DNA from: Fibrobacter sp. UBA4375
Lineage (GTDB): Bacteria; Fibrobacterota; Fibrobacteria; Fibrobacterales; Fibrobacteraceae
DNA length: 6,876 bases
Direction: 5' to 3'
Assembly (NCBI GenBank): GCA_002391195.1
Contig: DGRZ01000109.1
Span: forward strand, 1 to 6,876
Part shown: piece after piece, positions 1 through 5,367 of the stretch
Layout of the letters: every line of letters starts with the position of its first letter
Numbering within the stretch: the stretch's first letter is position 1
Translations under genes and position numbers: made by a program
The notes under the pieces: generated by a model
Database searches by the model: none
What the model saw: the letters and a program-made list of their open reading frames with translations, nothing else
Told to the model about the DNA's origin: nothing

Positions 1-1
1 T

Positions 2-670
2 ACCGGTGAAATCATGGGCAAGGTGAGCGCACTCGCCGAAAGCATGAAGAGCGAACTTCCCGAAGGCATCACCTTCAGTTTCGGTGCACAGGCCGACATG
101 CAGAACGACATGGTGGCGGAATTCAAGGTGGCCATTATCATGGCAATCCTCCTCACCTACATCCTGCTTATTGCGCTCCTCGAAAGTTTCGCACAGCCGT
201 TCATCATCATGATGACCATCCCGATGGGTGCTATCGGCGTGCTCCTCGCCCTCGTGTTTACCGGCAAGGCGCTCTCGATGATTGCCCTCATGGCCATCGT
301 GATGCTTATCGGTGTGGTGGTGAACAACGCTATTCTATTGCTTGACGAATCGAACAGGCTGCTGCGAAGCGGTGCCATGGGAAGGCGTTCGGCAATGATG
401 ACTGCCGCAAAGAACAAGTTCCAGCCGATTGTGCTTGCAACGTTTGCGTCCATCGTGGCACAGCTTCCGCTCGCATTCGCGCTCGGTGGTAACGTGGCCG
501 CCATGACGCAGCCAATGGGTATCGCATCCGTGGGTGGCCTCCTCGTGTCCGCCATACTCACGATGTACCTCGTGCCCACGTTCTTCTGGCTCCCGAACGC
601 CATATTCCACAAGGCGAAGAAGGGCGCGAGCAAGATCAGGAAAAAGATGAACAAGCACGCGACGGCATAA
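2..670 (+). CDS. RND-family efflux transporter, C-terminal end (partial)
   Basis: This is the 3' end of an inner-membrane RND pump gene (AcrB/HAE1 type), which exports drugs or other small molecules using proton flow, normally with a periplasmic adaptor and an outer-membrane channel. The frame is open from base 2, so the start lies outside the window. About 40 residues of the last porter-domain segment come first (ending near GAQADMQ). Five hydrophobic helices follow, matching TM8-TM12 of the family: about bases 122-187, 200-265, 275-345, 423-490 and 512-590. The 'GVVVNNAILLLDESN' stretch is the TM10 signature, and 'FQPIVLATFASIVAQLPLAFALGG' in two parts corresponds to TM11. The protein ends in a short Lys/Arg-rich cytoplasmic tail. 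By alignment from memory, the position of AcrB Lys940 is Asn here and Arg971 is Lys, as in the non-AcrB-like HAE1 branches. Substrate cannot be told. Family assignment is firm. Confidence 0.93.
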   Translation, partial: TGEIMGKVSALAESMKSELPEGITFSFGAQADMQNDMVAEFKVAIIMAILLTYILLIALLESFAQPFIIMMTIPMGAIGVLLALVFTGKALSMIALMAIVMLIGVVVNNAILLLDESNRLLRSGAMGRRSAMMTAAKNKFQPIVLATFASIVAQLPLAFALGGNVAAMTQPMGIASVGGLLVSAILTMYLVPTFFWLPNAIFHKAKKGASKIRKKMNKHATA

Positions 671-693
671 GCCCGCGAACATAGCGTTTCGAG

Positions 694-720
694 AATCCCG
701 CCTGTTAAGGCGGGATTTTT
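694..720 (+). terminator. Intrinsic terminator of the RND pump gene
   Basis: A GC-rich hairpin begins 23 bases after the stop codon. The arms AATCCCGCCT (694-703) and AGGCGGGATT (708-717) pair over 10 bp around a GTTA loop, and a T-run (716-720) follows. This is a textbook Rho-independent terminator, and it separates the pump gene from the regulator operon. Confidence 0.9.
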
Positions 721-735
721 CGTGCAATAACGTTT

Positions 736-755
736 ATTATACACGATATTATACA
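736..755. repeat. 8-bp direct repeat ATTATACA, two copies
   Basis: ATTATACA occurs at 736-743 and again at 748-755, a 12-base period, in the AT-rich leader before the regulator gene. Each copy also contains a TATTAT-like -10 sequence (735-740 and 747-752). It could be a binding site or tandem promoter elements, or just AT-rich coincidence. Confidence 0.3.
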
Positions 756-784
756 AATCGGCCAAAAACCGAAAATTTAGCCGT

Positions 785-815
785 GGGAACATATTCCCTT
801 CACCCTATCGGGTGA
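785..815. promoter_or_regulatory. Twin inverted repeats upstream of the regulator gene (possible operator)
   Basis: Two perfect inverted repeats with the same geometry lie almost back to back. GGGAA-CATA-TTCCC occupies 785-798, and TCACCC-TATC-GGGTGA occupies 800-815, each with a 4-base centre. They sit directly upstream of the probable -10 and 19-49 bases before the regulator's start codon. That is where an operator for autoregulation, or a pair of small hairpins in a longer transcript, would be expected. The symmetry is plain in the sequence; the function is inferred. Confidence 0.45.
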
Positions 816-823
816 TATATATT
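816..823 (+). promoter_or_regulatory. Probable extended -10 promoter element for the regulator operon
   Basis: TG-A-TATATA (813-821), overlapping TATATT (818-823), resembles an extended -10. There is no convincing -35. Transcription would start near 828-830, only a few bases before the ATG at 834, and no Shine-Dalgarno sequence precedes that ATG. This suggests a leaderless or nearly leaderless message. The second TATAAT at 830-835 overlaps the start codon and cannot serve this start. Confidence 0.4.
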
Positions 824-833
824 ATGGTATATA

Positions 834-1667
834 ATGAAACCAATATTTGAATACGACGATTACCATTCGTTCATGAACGATTTTTACCATTGGAAAAAGC
901 GCACGTCAGCCTTTTCGTGGCGGGAGTTTGCCCAAAAAGGCGGATTCACCTCACCCAATTACGTCAAATTGGTTTGCGAAGGCAAGAGCGGACTATCGAG
1001 GCGCGGAATCGAGCGCGTTGCAGACGCCATGAACCTCGTGGGTGCCGAGCGTGAATACTTCCGCAAGCTCGTGAAATACAGCCAGGCAAAGAACAGGGCC
1101 GACAAAATCGCCGCCTACACCGAAATGACCGAAATCGCCAATTCAAACAGCGTCCACATTCTGCAAGGCGAATCGGCATCTTTTTATGAATCCCGGATAT
1201 ACCCGACACTGCGAGAACTCGCCCCCATGATGCCCAAGGCGACACCCACGGAGATGTCGAAAAAATGCAGAGGAGCTTTTACTGCCGAAGAAGTCCGCGA
1301 TGCATTGGCATACCTCACCCGTGCAAAGTTCCTCAAGAAATCTGCAAGCGGCACCTACGAGCAAGTCAACAAGTCACTACAGATGTCCGTTACCGCCCTA
1401 CCCACGCATGTCCGCAAGATGCACTCGGAAATGGCTACTCTCGCAAAGGACGCCATCGAAGAATTCCCTGTAGAAGAACGGAACTTCACGGGCATCACCA
1501 TGGGGATAGACGACAAGGACTATGCAGAAATCTTGAAAGAACTTGAAAACTGCCGCAAGAGGATACTCTCTATCGCGACAACAAAAAAGGGCGGCACCCG
1601 CGTATACCGACTGAACCTGCAGATGTTTCCGCTTACCGATAAGGTAGAACGGACCGAGGCCAAGTAA
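834..1667 (+). CDS. TIGR02147-type putative regulator (Fibrobacter paralogous family)
   Basis: A 277-residue soluble protein with no signal peptide or membrane segment. It matches the TIGR02147 family, described from Fibrobacter succinogenes paralogs and running about 270 residues, so it looks full length. The N-terminus (residues 1-25, 'PIFEYDDYHSFMNDFY') is typical. Residues 28-80 ('FTSPNYVKLVCEGKSGLS' and 'GIERVADAMNL') look like a Cro/phage-repressor helix-turn-helix. The rest contains the family's helical region and ends with the usual 'VYRLNLQMFPLT' strand. A role as DNA-binding regulator is inferred from the HTH; its ligand and targets are unknown. ATG at 834 is chosen because it gives the conserved N-terminus, though no ribosome binding site is visible. 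The lipoprotein gene follows after 14 bases, so the two are probably co-transcribed, with the paired inverted repeats upstream as a candidate operator. Confidence 0.88.
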   Translation: MKPIFEYDDYHSFMNDFYHWKKRTSAFSWREFAQKGGFTSPNYVKLVCEGKSGLSRRGIERVADAMNLVGAEREYFRKLVKYSQAKNRADKIAAYTEMTEIANSNSVHILQGESASFYESRIYPTLRELAPMMPKATPTEMSKKCRGAFTAEEVRDALAYLTRAKFLKKSASGTYEQVNKSLQMSVTALPTHVRKMHSEMATLAKDAIEEFPVEERNFTGITMGIDDKDYAEILKELENCRKRILSIATTKKGGTRVYRLNLQMFPLTDKVERTEAK

Positions 1668-1673
1668 AAAGGA
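1668..1673 (+). promoter_or_regulatory. Ribosome binding site of the lipoprotein gene
   Basis: AAAGGA lies in the 14-base gap just after the regulator's stop codon and 8 bases before the lipoprotein ATG at 1682. It supports this start and coupled expression of the two genes from one transcript. Confidence 0.65.
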
Positions 1674-1681
1674 ATATAGTC

Positions 1682-2884
1682 ATGAATAAGAAAATCATCA
1701 TTCCAGCAACATCCATTATCGCCTTGATTGCCTGTTCCGAGTCTAGCAAGGTTTCCGGCGGCACCATCGAAGACCAGAACGCCATTAGCGAAGCACAGGT
1801 GAGCGAATGGTACAACTTCGCCCTTGACTTGAAGGAAGCGGCATTCACAGCAATAGATGGCGGCAGAATAGCCGTTCTGGACGATGGCACCGGAGCCCGT
1901 GCAGAATGCACTGCCGATAGTTCTACCCTCTCGATGACCATACAGATTTCTGGCACAACGGTGATATCCACACTGAAAGCCGACGGCCTCAACAACTCGT
2001 GCGATTCCATTTTCACCGCATTCAAGGACAACTGCGTCGACACCCCCAACAGCGAATTTTACTCCATAAGCAAGGGCTGCAAGGGCGGAGCATTCGACGC
2101 GGCATGCCGCATAAGCGCAGTCGCAAGCGATTCCACAAACGCAATGCTGAAGAAGTTCAGCGACATTGCCGCAGAACGCTGCTCCGAAATAACGAAGAAC
2201 GCCCAGGTTTCAACAGGGATATACGAGACAATGTCGTCCGGGACAACCACTCCGAAAAGTTCCTCCAGTTTTACCGAGCAAAGTTCATCATCCTGCGAAA
2301 ACTGCGAAACAACACCACCTGACACCGCAGAAACCATCGACAGCAGCCGCACGCTCGAAAATTACATCTTGCAATACGCGACAAGCGAAGAGGAACTCTC
2401 TTTCGACAGTCGTGTAATCGCCTATAACGGTTCAATAAGCGGCGACTGCATAAAGTCCATAGAAGGCACCGCACACACCGTCATCAAAGACCTGTATGAC
2501 AAACTTCCCTTATTTCCGGTCCTTCTGCCTAACATAGAAAGTTGCTTCCCGATGACGGCAAAAATCATGGAAGGCCCTTTTGCAGAAAAGAACTGCCAGT
2601 ACCTGATGGCGATTGATTATGACGTAGGGCAACCCACTGCCCATGTCTTGAGCCGTATTGGCAATGACGAGATAGAGTTTACAGGAGTTAAGCCAAGCGG
2701 AGATTGTTATGTCAGCGATGCTATTGAACCGATACTATTCCTCATAGAAGATTGCGAATACGAGATTCAGCCAGACCGGCCGCAGATTACCTATAAAATC
2801 TTCGAAAGCAAAATCTGGACATGTGAGGAAGGCTCACGCTCCCCCAGCCCACGCACTACGCCTTACCTAGAATGGTTTAAATAA
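1682..2884 (+). CDS. Cysteine-rich two-domain lipoprotein, function unknown
   Basis: A 400-residue predicted lipoprotein. Residues 1-17 form a short signal peptide (two Lys, then a hydrophobic run) ending in the lipobox L15-I16-A17-C18, so Cys18 should be lipidated after signal peptidase II cleavage. Ser19-Glu20 at +2/+3 gives no obvious inner-membrane retention signal, so outer-membrane or surface anchoring is plausible. A Ser/Thr-rich linker (about residues 185-225, with 'KSSSSFTEQSSSSCENCE') splits it into an N-terminal domain (about 19-183) and a C-terminal domain (about 226-400). Each domain carries six cysteines, with two more in the linker, suggesting disulfide-stabilised domains outside the cytoplasm. 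I recognise no enzymatic motif and no named domain. It is paired with the upstream TIGR02147-type gene. No terminator follows, so reading on into the next gene is possible. Confidence 0.85.
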   Translation: MNKKIIIPATSIIALIACSESSKVSGGTIEDQNAISEAQVSEWYNFALDLKEAAFTAIDGGRIAVLDDGTGARAECTADSSTLSMTIQISGTTVISTLKADGLNNSCDSIFTAFKDNCVDTPNSEFYSISKGCKGGAFDAACRISAVASDSTNAMLKKFSDIAAERCSEITKNAQVSTGIYETMSSGTTTPKSSSSFTEQSSSSCENCETTPPDTAETIDSSRTLENYILQYATSEEELSFDSRVIAYNGSISGDCIKSIEGTAHTVIKDLYDKLPLFPVLLPNIESCFPMTAKIMEGPFAEKNCQYLMAIDYDVGQPTAHVLSRIGNDEIEFTGVKPSGDCYVSDAIEPILFLIEDCEYEIQPDRPQITYKIFESKIWTCEEGSRSPSPRTTPYLEWFK

Positions 2885-2906
2885 TCACCCTAAAAAGGAA
2901 CACGCC

Positions 2907-2951
2907 ATGAAAAGAATACTTTACAAAGCGCCAATGATAATATATATTTAG
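2907..2951 (+). CDS. Possible 14-residue peptide (mini-ORF)
   Basis: The reading frame MKRILYKAPMIIYI is preceded by AAGGAA (2895-2900), exactly 6 bases before its ATG, a better ribosome binding site than several real genes here have. It begins 22 bases after the lipoprotein stop and ends 25 bases before the next gene's ATG. It starts basic and then turns hydrophobic, like the beginning of a signal peptide. It could be a translated leader peptide, a remnant of a decayed gene, or chance. The -35 and -10 of the downstream promoter lie inside it. Confidence 0.3.
   Translation: MKRILYKAPMIIYI
2920..2948 (+). promoter_or_regulatory. Promoter of the GLUG-repeat protein gene
   Basis: TTTACA (2920-2925) and TATATT (2943-2948) are separated by 17 bases, and each matches the sigma-70 consensus at five of six positions. 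A start site near 2955 would leave a leader of about 22 bases containing the ribosome binding site. This gives the gene its own promoter, independent of the lipoprotein operon. An alternative -10 is GATAAT at 2936-2941. Confidence 0.6.
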
Positions 2952-2964
2952 GGATAATCTTCCC

Positions 2965-2970
2965 AAGGAG
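2965..2970 (+). promoter_or_regulatory. Ribosome binding site of the GLUG-repeat protein gene
   Basis: AAGGAG lies 6 bases before the ATG at 2977. It fixes this start, which in turn gives a complete signal peptide. Confidence 0.8.
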
Positions 2971-2976
2971 CCGCCT

Positions 2977-5178
2977 ATGACTACCCAAACCAGCCCCTCC
3001 CGTTCAAGCCGCATTTCGGCTATCAAAACAATCATTCTCTGCCTGCTGGCAGGGCTATTCAGCACGGCTTTTGCCGAAGATTGGGATGGTTCTACTTCAA
3101 AACCGTCTTCCAAAGAAATAGATGGTGTTGAATATTATGTTATTACAAGCCCGAGTGAACTAGCGTGGTTTGCTTATCAGATGAACCATAAAAAAATTGA
3201 CAATATGAATGTCAAGCTTGGAAATGACATTCTTTTTATGGAAGATACCTCCCTTACTTCGTCATTATCATTCCCCACAATAGGCGATAGTTCAAATGCT
3301 TTTTCCGGAATCTTTGATGGATGTGGCTTTACAATATATGGGATGAAAGGTTCTTATTTGATATTTAGAAATGAAAATGAGGTAAAAAATATAACTTTCC
3401 GGAATAGTGAGTTGACATCTGTGATTCAAACCAACAATGGATTTGTTGATAAAATAGAGATAGGGGTGGGGATGATTGTTAATGTTGTATCATATAATAA
3501 CGCAGATGTAAAAAACTGTAAAGGATTAGGAAGAATTGCCTACAACAACAAGGGACGCATCGAGTCTTGCTTGAGCGAAAATTATGCAATTGTATCGATT
3601 AATTCAGGAGTCATTTCTAAATCAAGAAGTTTTATTAATAAATCGGCAACAATATCTGGAACTGCTCAATTTGGAGGAATTGCCGATGAAAATTCCGGTA
3701 CGATAGAATTCTGTGAATCTGTTGTATCAATAAAAAAAATTGGATATAGCTATAAAGCTCTCTCTCAATGCACCTATGTAAAGGATGGAAAAGCTTACAC
3801 AGATGCTATATTCGGAGTAACAGGAACAGGCTCTTTGGGAGGCGTTGTCGGGGAAAATTTATCAACTGGAGTAATATTGCAAAGTAATGCATTTTTTACT
3901 ATTGATTCAATTTTAGGAATAAATATCCAAAGTTCCCAGTGCAAGTCTCTAACTGCTTCTTCAGATGCAGAGATTTACGTCGGTGGAGTGACTGGGCACA
4001 ATCAAGGAAAAATTGTTGCAAGCAATTCATCGCTAAATATAAAAGTTCCAATTGTAGGAACTGCCACGAAACCGGTGTTTTATTTTGGTGGAATCGCCGG
4101 AGGTTCTGTAGGAACGCAAGGCAAAGAAGCGAGTATTGAACAAACATTTTCATCTATAAGTGTGGGAACTTATTCGGTTTCCGGTACAAAGGGGAATAAT
4201 TATCATTTGGCGGGTTTTAGCGCAATGAATAAATTTAGCCTCATATCTGATAGTCACGCAGATTCATATTTCCCAACACTTACGCGATCTAGAGCTTCTG
4301 CTATTTGTACAAAAAATTCAGGAAACATTAAGAATGTCTATGGCATTATGAAAATTTTAGGGGAGAATAATTCTAGCAATGCAAAGTATTTTTCAGGTAT
4401 AATTTATCAAAATGATGCGTCGGGGCAGGTTGATAATGCGTATTACGATATAAATGTTTTGGATAATGATTCAATTGGGATATTTTATACAAATTCCTCA
4501 AATAATGTACTGAATGTCATCGGCAAAACCACTGCGGTCATGCAATCGCCAGCATTTGTAGAAACGTTGAATACGAATGCTGGTCTCGATGATGATAGCG
4601 GCCTCTGGCAATATTGTGAAGGCAATTATCCGATTCTCGTAACGGAGGGGACCTGTGAAGAATTCTACTCGAAGTATGGAATGTCAAGTAGTTCGCTGTT
4701 GAGTAGTTCTAGTTCTGAATCGTCTAGTTCAACTCCTGTTGGATCTTGTAGTTCTGAGGCCGAATCTAGTTCGTCGGAAATTGAATCCAGTAGCAGTTCC
4801 GAGATTGCTTCGAACTCTTCGAGTTCTCGCAATGACGAATTAAGTTCTTCGAGCAAGTCTGAAAGTAGTTCCTCTGCAAAGTCGGAATCTTCTTCAAGCG
4901 CGGCCAAGTCCTCTTCCTCGTCGAAGGAGAATAGTAGTTCCTCAAAGGGAACGGATATTGCGAGGAACACTGTTCAGCCTACGTTTAACCTCACGGTAAA
5001 CGGCATGACGCTCACGCTTTCTAATACGCAGGGTGGCGTTGTCCGCATCTTCGATGCGCTTGGTCACATGGTTGCCGCCAAGTCAATTGCCAGTGCAACG
5101 ACGAGTATCACCCTGCAAACTCCGGGCAACTACATCGTCCGGGTGAACAGAATAAGCCGTAGCGTGACGCTCAAGTAA
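2977..5178 (+). CDS. Secreted GLUG-repeat protein with Ser-rich linker and C-terminal sorting domain (probable T9SS cargo)
   Basis: A 733-residue exported protein. Residues 1-33 are a Sec signal peptide with a probable cut after AFA33. The mature N-terminus ('DWDGS', then 'ITSPSELAWFAYQMN') is the usual cap of GLUG-repeat proteins. GLUG-like units are seen near residues 185, 232, 287, 335, 370, 412, 442 and 473, for example 'FGGIADENSGTIEFC' and 'VGGVTGHNQGKIVAS'. They end at the cap 'LWQYCEGNYPIL' (about 540-553). Such repeats are expected to form a beta-solenoid and occur in bacterial surface and adhesion-like proteins. Residues 569-658 are a linker of Ser4/Ser5 runs. Residues 669-733 form a beta-rich C-terminal domain ('VVRIFDALGHMV', 'GNYIVRVN') like the sorting domains of Fibrobacter type IX secretion cargo. 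No catalytic motif was seen, so adhesion or substrate binding is the best guess. The repeat region is much more AT-rich than both ends. Confidence 0.87.
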   Translation: MTTQTSPSRSSRISAIKTIILCLLAGLFSTAFAEDWDGSTSKPSSKEIDGVEYYVITSPSELAWFAYQMNHKKIDNMNVKLGNDILFMEDTSLTSSLSFPTIGDSSNAFSGIFDGCGFTIYGMKGSYLIFRNENEVKNITFRNSELTSVIQTNNGFVDKIEIGVGMIVNVVSYNNADVKNCKGLGRIAYNNKGRIESCLSENYAIVSINSGVISKSRSFINKSATISGTAQFGGIADENSGTIEFCESVVSIKKIGYSYKALSQCTYVKDGKAYTDAIFGVTGTGSLGGVVGENLSTGVILQSNAFFTIDSILGINIQSSQCKSLTASSDAEIYVGGVTGHNQGKIVASNSSLNIKVPIVGTATKPVFYFGGIAGGSVGTQGKEASIEQTFSSISVGTYSVSGTKGNNYHLAGFSAMNKFSLISDSHADSYFPTLTRSRASAICTKNSGNIKNVYGIMKILGENNSSNAKYFSGIIYQNDASGQVDNAYYDINVLDNDSIGIFYTNSSNNVLNVIGKTTAVMQSPAFVETLNTNAGLDDDSGLWQYCEGNYPILVTEGTCEEFYSKYGMSSSSLLSSSSSESSSSTPVGSCSSEAESSSSEIESSSSSEIASNSSSSRNDELSSSSKSESSSSAKSESSSSAAKSSSSSKENSSSSKGTDIARNTVQPTFNLTVNGMTLTLSNTQGGVVRIFDALGHMVAAKSIASATTSITLQTPGNYIVRVNRISRSVTLK
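4681..4950 (+). repeat. Ser-rich linker-coding repeat region
   Basis: This stretch encodes about ten runs of four or five serines separated by short charged spacers. The spacers are mostly Glu in the first half and mostly Lys in the second. All six Ser codons are used in mixed order, so the DNA itself is only loosely repetitive. It joins the repeat region to the C-terminal sorting domain. Confidence 0.85.
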
Positions 5179-5186
5179 GCCTCGTT

Positions 5187-5217
5187 GCCCCGTAACACTA
5201 GTTATCGGGGCTTTTTT
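5187..5217 (+). terminator. Intrinsic terminator after the GLUG-repeat protein gene
   Basis: GCCCCG (5187-5192) pairs with CGGGGC (5206-5211). The inner TAAC/GTTA arms (5193-5196 with 5201-5204) extend the stem past one bulged T around an ACTA loop. Six Ts (5212-5217) follow. It starts 9 bases after the stop codon. Confidence 0.88.
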
Positions 5218-5297
5218 ACGCCTTTTTGAAAATTATTTAGTAGAAAAATTATTTTTCTGCTAAATAATTTCTTTATTTGAACTATATCGGGGCTTTT
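5203..5297. repeat. 13-bp direct repeat flanking the AT-rich palindrome
   Basis: TATCGGGGCTTTT occurs at 5203-5215, as the 3' half of the terminator, and again at 5285-5297. The offset is 82 bases, with the palindrome in between. The second copy has no matching GCCCCG arm nearby, so it is not itself a terminator. It may reflect a local duplication or an insertion that duplicated its target. Confidence 0.75.
5230..5270. repeat. 41-base AT-rich palindrome (19-bp stem, 3-base loop)
   Basis: Bases 5230-5248 pair with 5252-5270 around a TTA loop. Every pair is Watson-Crick except T5241 opposite G5259, which would be a G-U wobble in RNA. Only two pairs are G-C. It lies 13 bases after the terminator's T-run. 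It could act as an additional terminator, an mRNA 3' end stabiliser, or a cruciform or protein site, or it could be the relic of a small palindromic element. The structure is certain from the sequence; the role is not. Confidence 0.8.
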
Positions 5298-5354
5298 ATA
5301 TTTCTTTCCAACTGATGAATAACTGCGACACTGGTTTTCCCGACGCGCATTTTG

Positions 5355-5360
5355 TACATT
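5355..5360 (+). promoter_or_regulatory. Probable -10 element of the secretion ATPase gene
   Basis: TACATT ends 7 bases before the ATG at 5368. There is no Shine-Dalgarno sequence (only CTCCCCC precedes the ATG) and no clear -35. Transcription would start at or next to the ATG, suggesting a leaderless message, as for the regulator gene at 834. Confidence 0.4.
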
Positions 5361-5367
5361 CTCCCCC

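Noticed and set aside
758..772. Small inverted repeat TCGG...CCGA
   Set aside because: Only 4-bp arms around a 7-base centre, expected by chance in this length of sequence.
157..792. Long open frame on the minus strand across the RND gene
   Set aside because: It mirrors the membrane-helix codons of the pump gene, crosses its terminator, and shows no recognisable protein; the + strand match to RND pumps is unambiguous.
830..835. TATAAT as a -10 promoter box
   Set aside because: It overlaps the regulator's start codon, so a transcript from it would miss the start; the next in-frame ATG would cut off the conserved N-terminus.
1633..2049. Minus-strand frame overlapping the regulator-lipoprotein junction
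   Set aside because: It runs antisense to the operon and the lipoprotein's signal peptide, with no identifiable product.
4681..4950. CRISPR array or simple DNA tandem repeat
   Set aside because: The repetition is at protein level only; there are no constant repeats with unique spacers and the frame is open throughout.
4665..4970. Minus-strand frame encoding a Glu/Leu-rich protein
   Set aside because: It is the antisense of the Ser-linker codons, which read as Glu and Leu from the other strand. Low complexity, no start signal.
5320..5367. Longer N-terminus for the ATPase that would restore the missing domain
   Set aside because: An in-frame TAA at 5320-5322 blocks extension, and only a weak CTG lies between it and the ATG.
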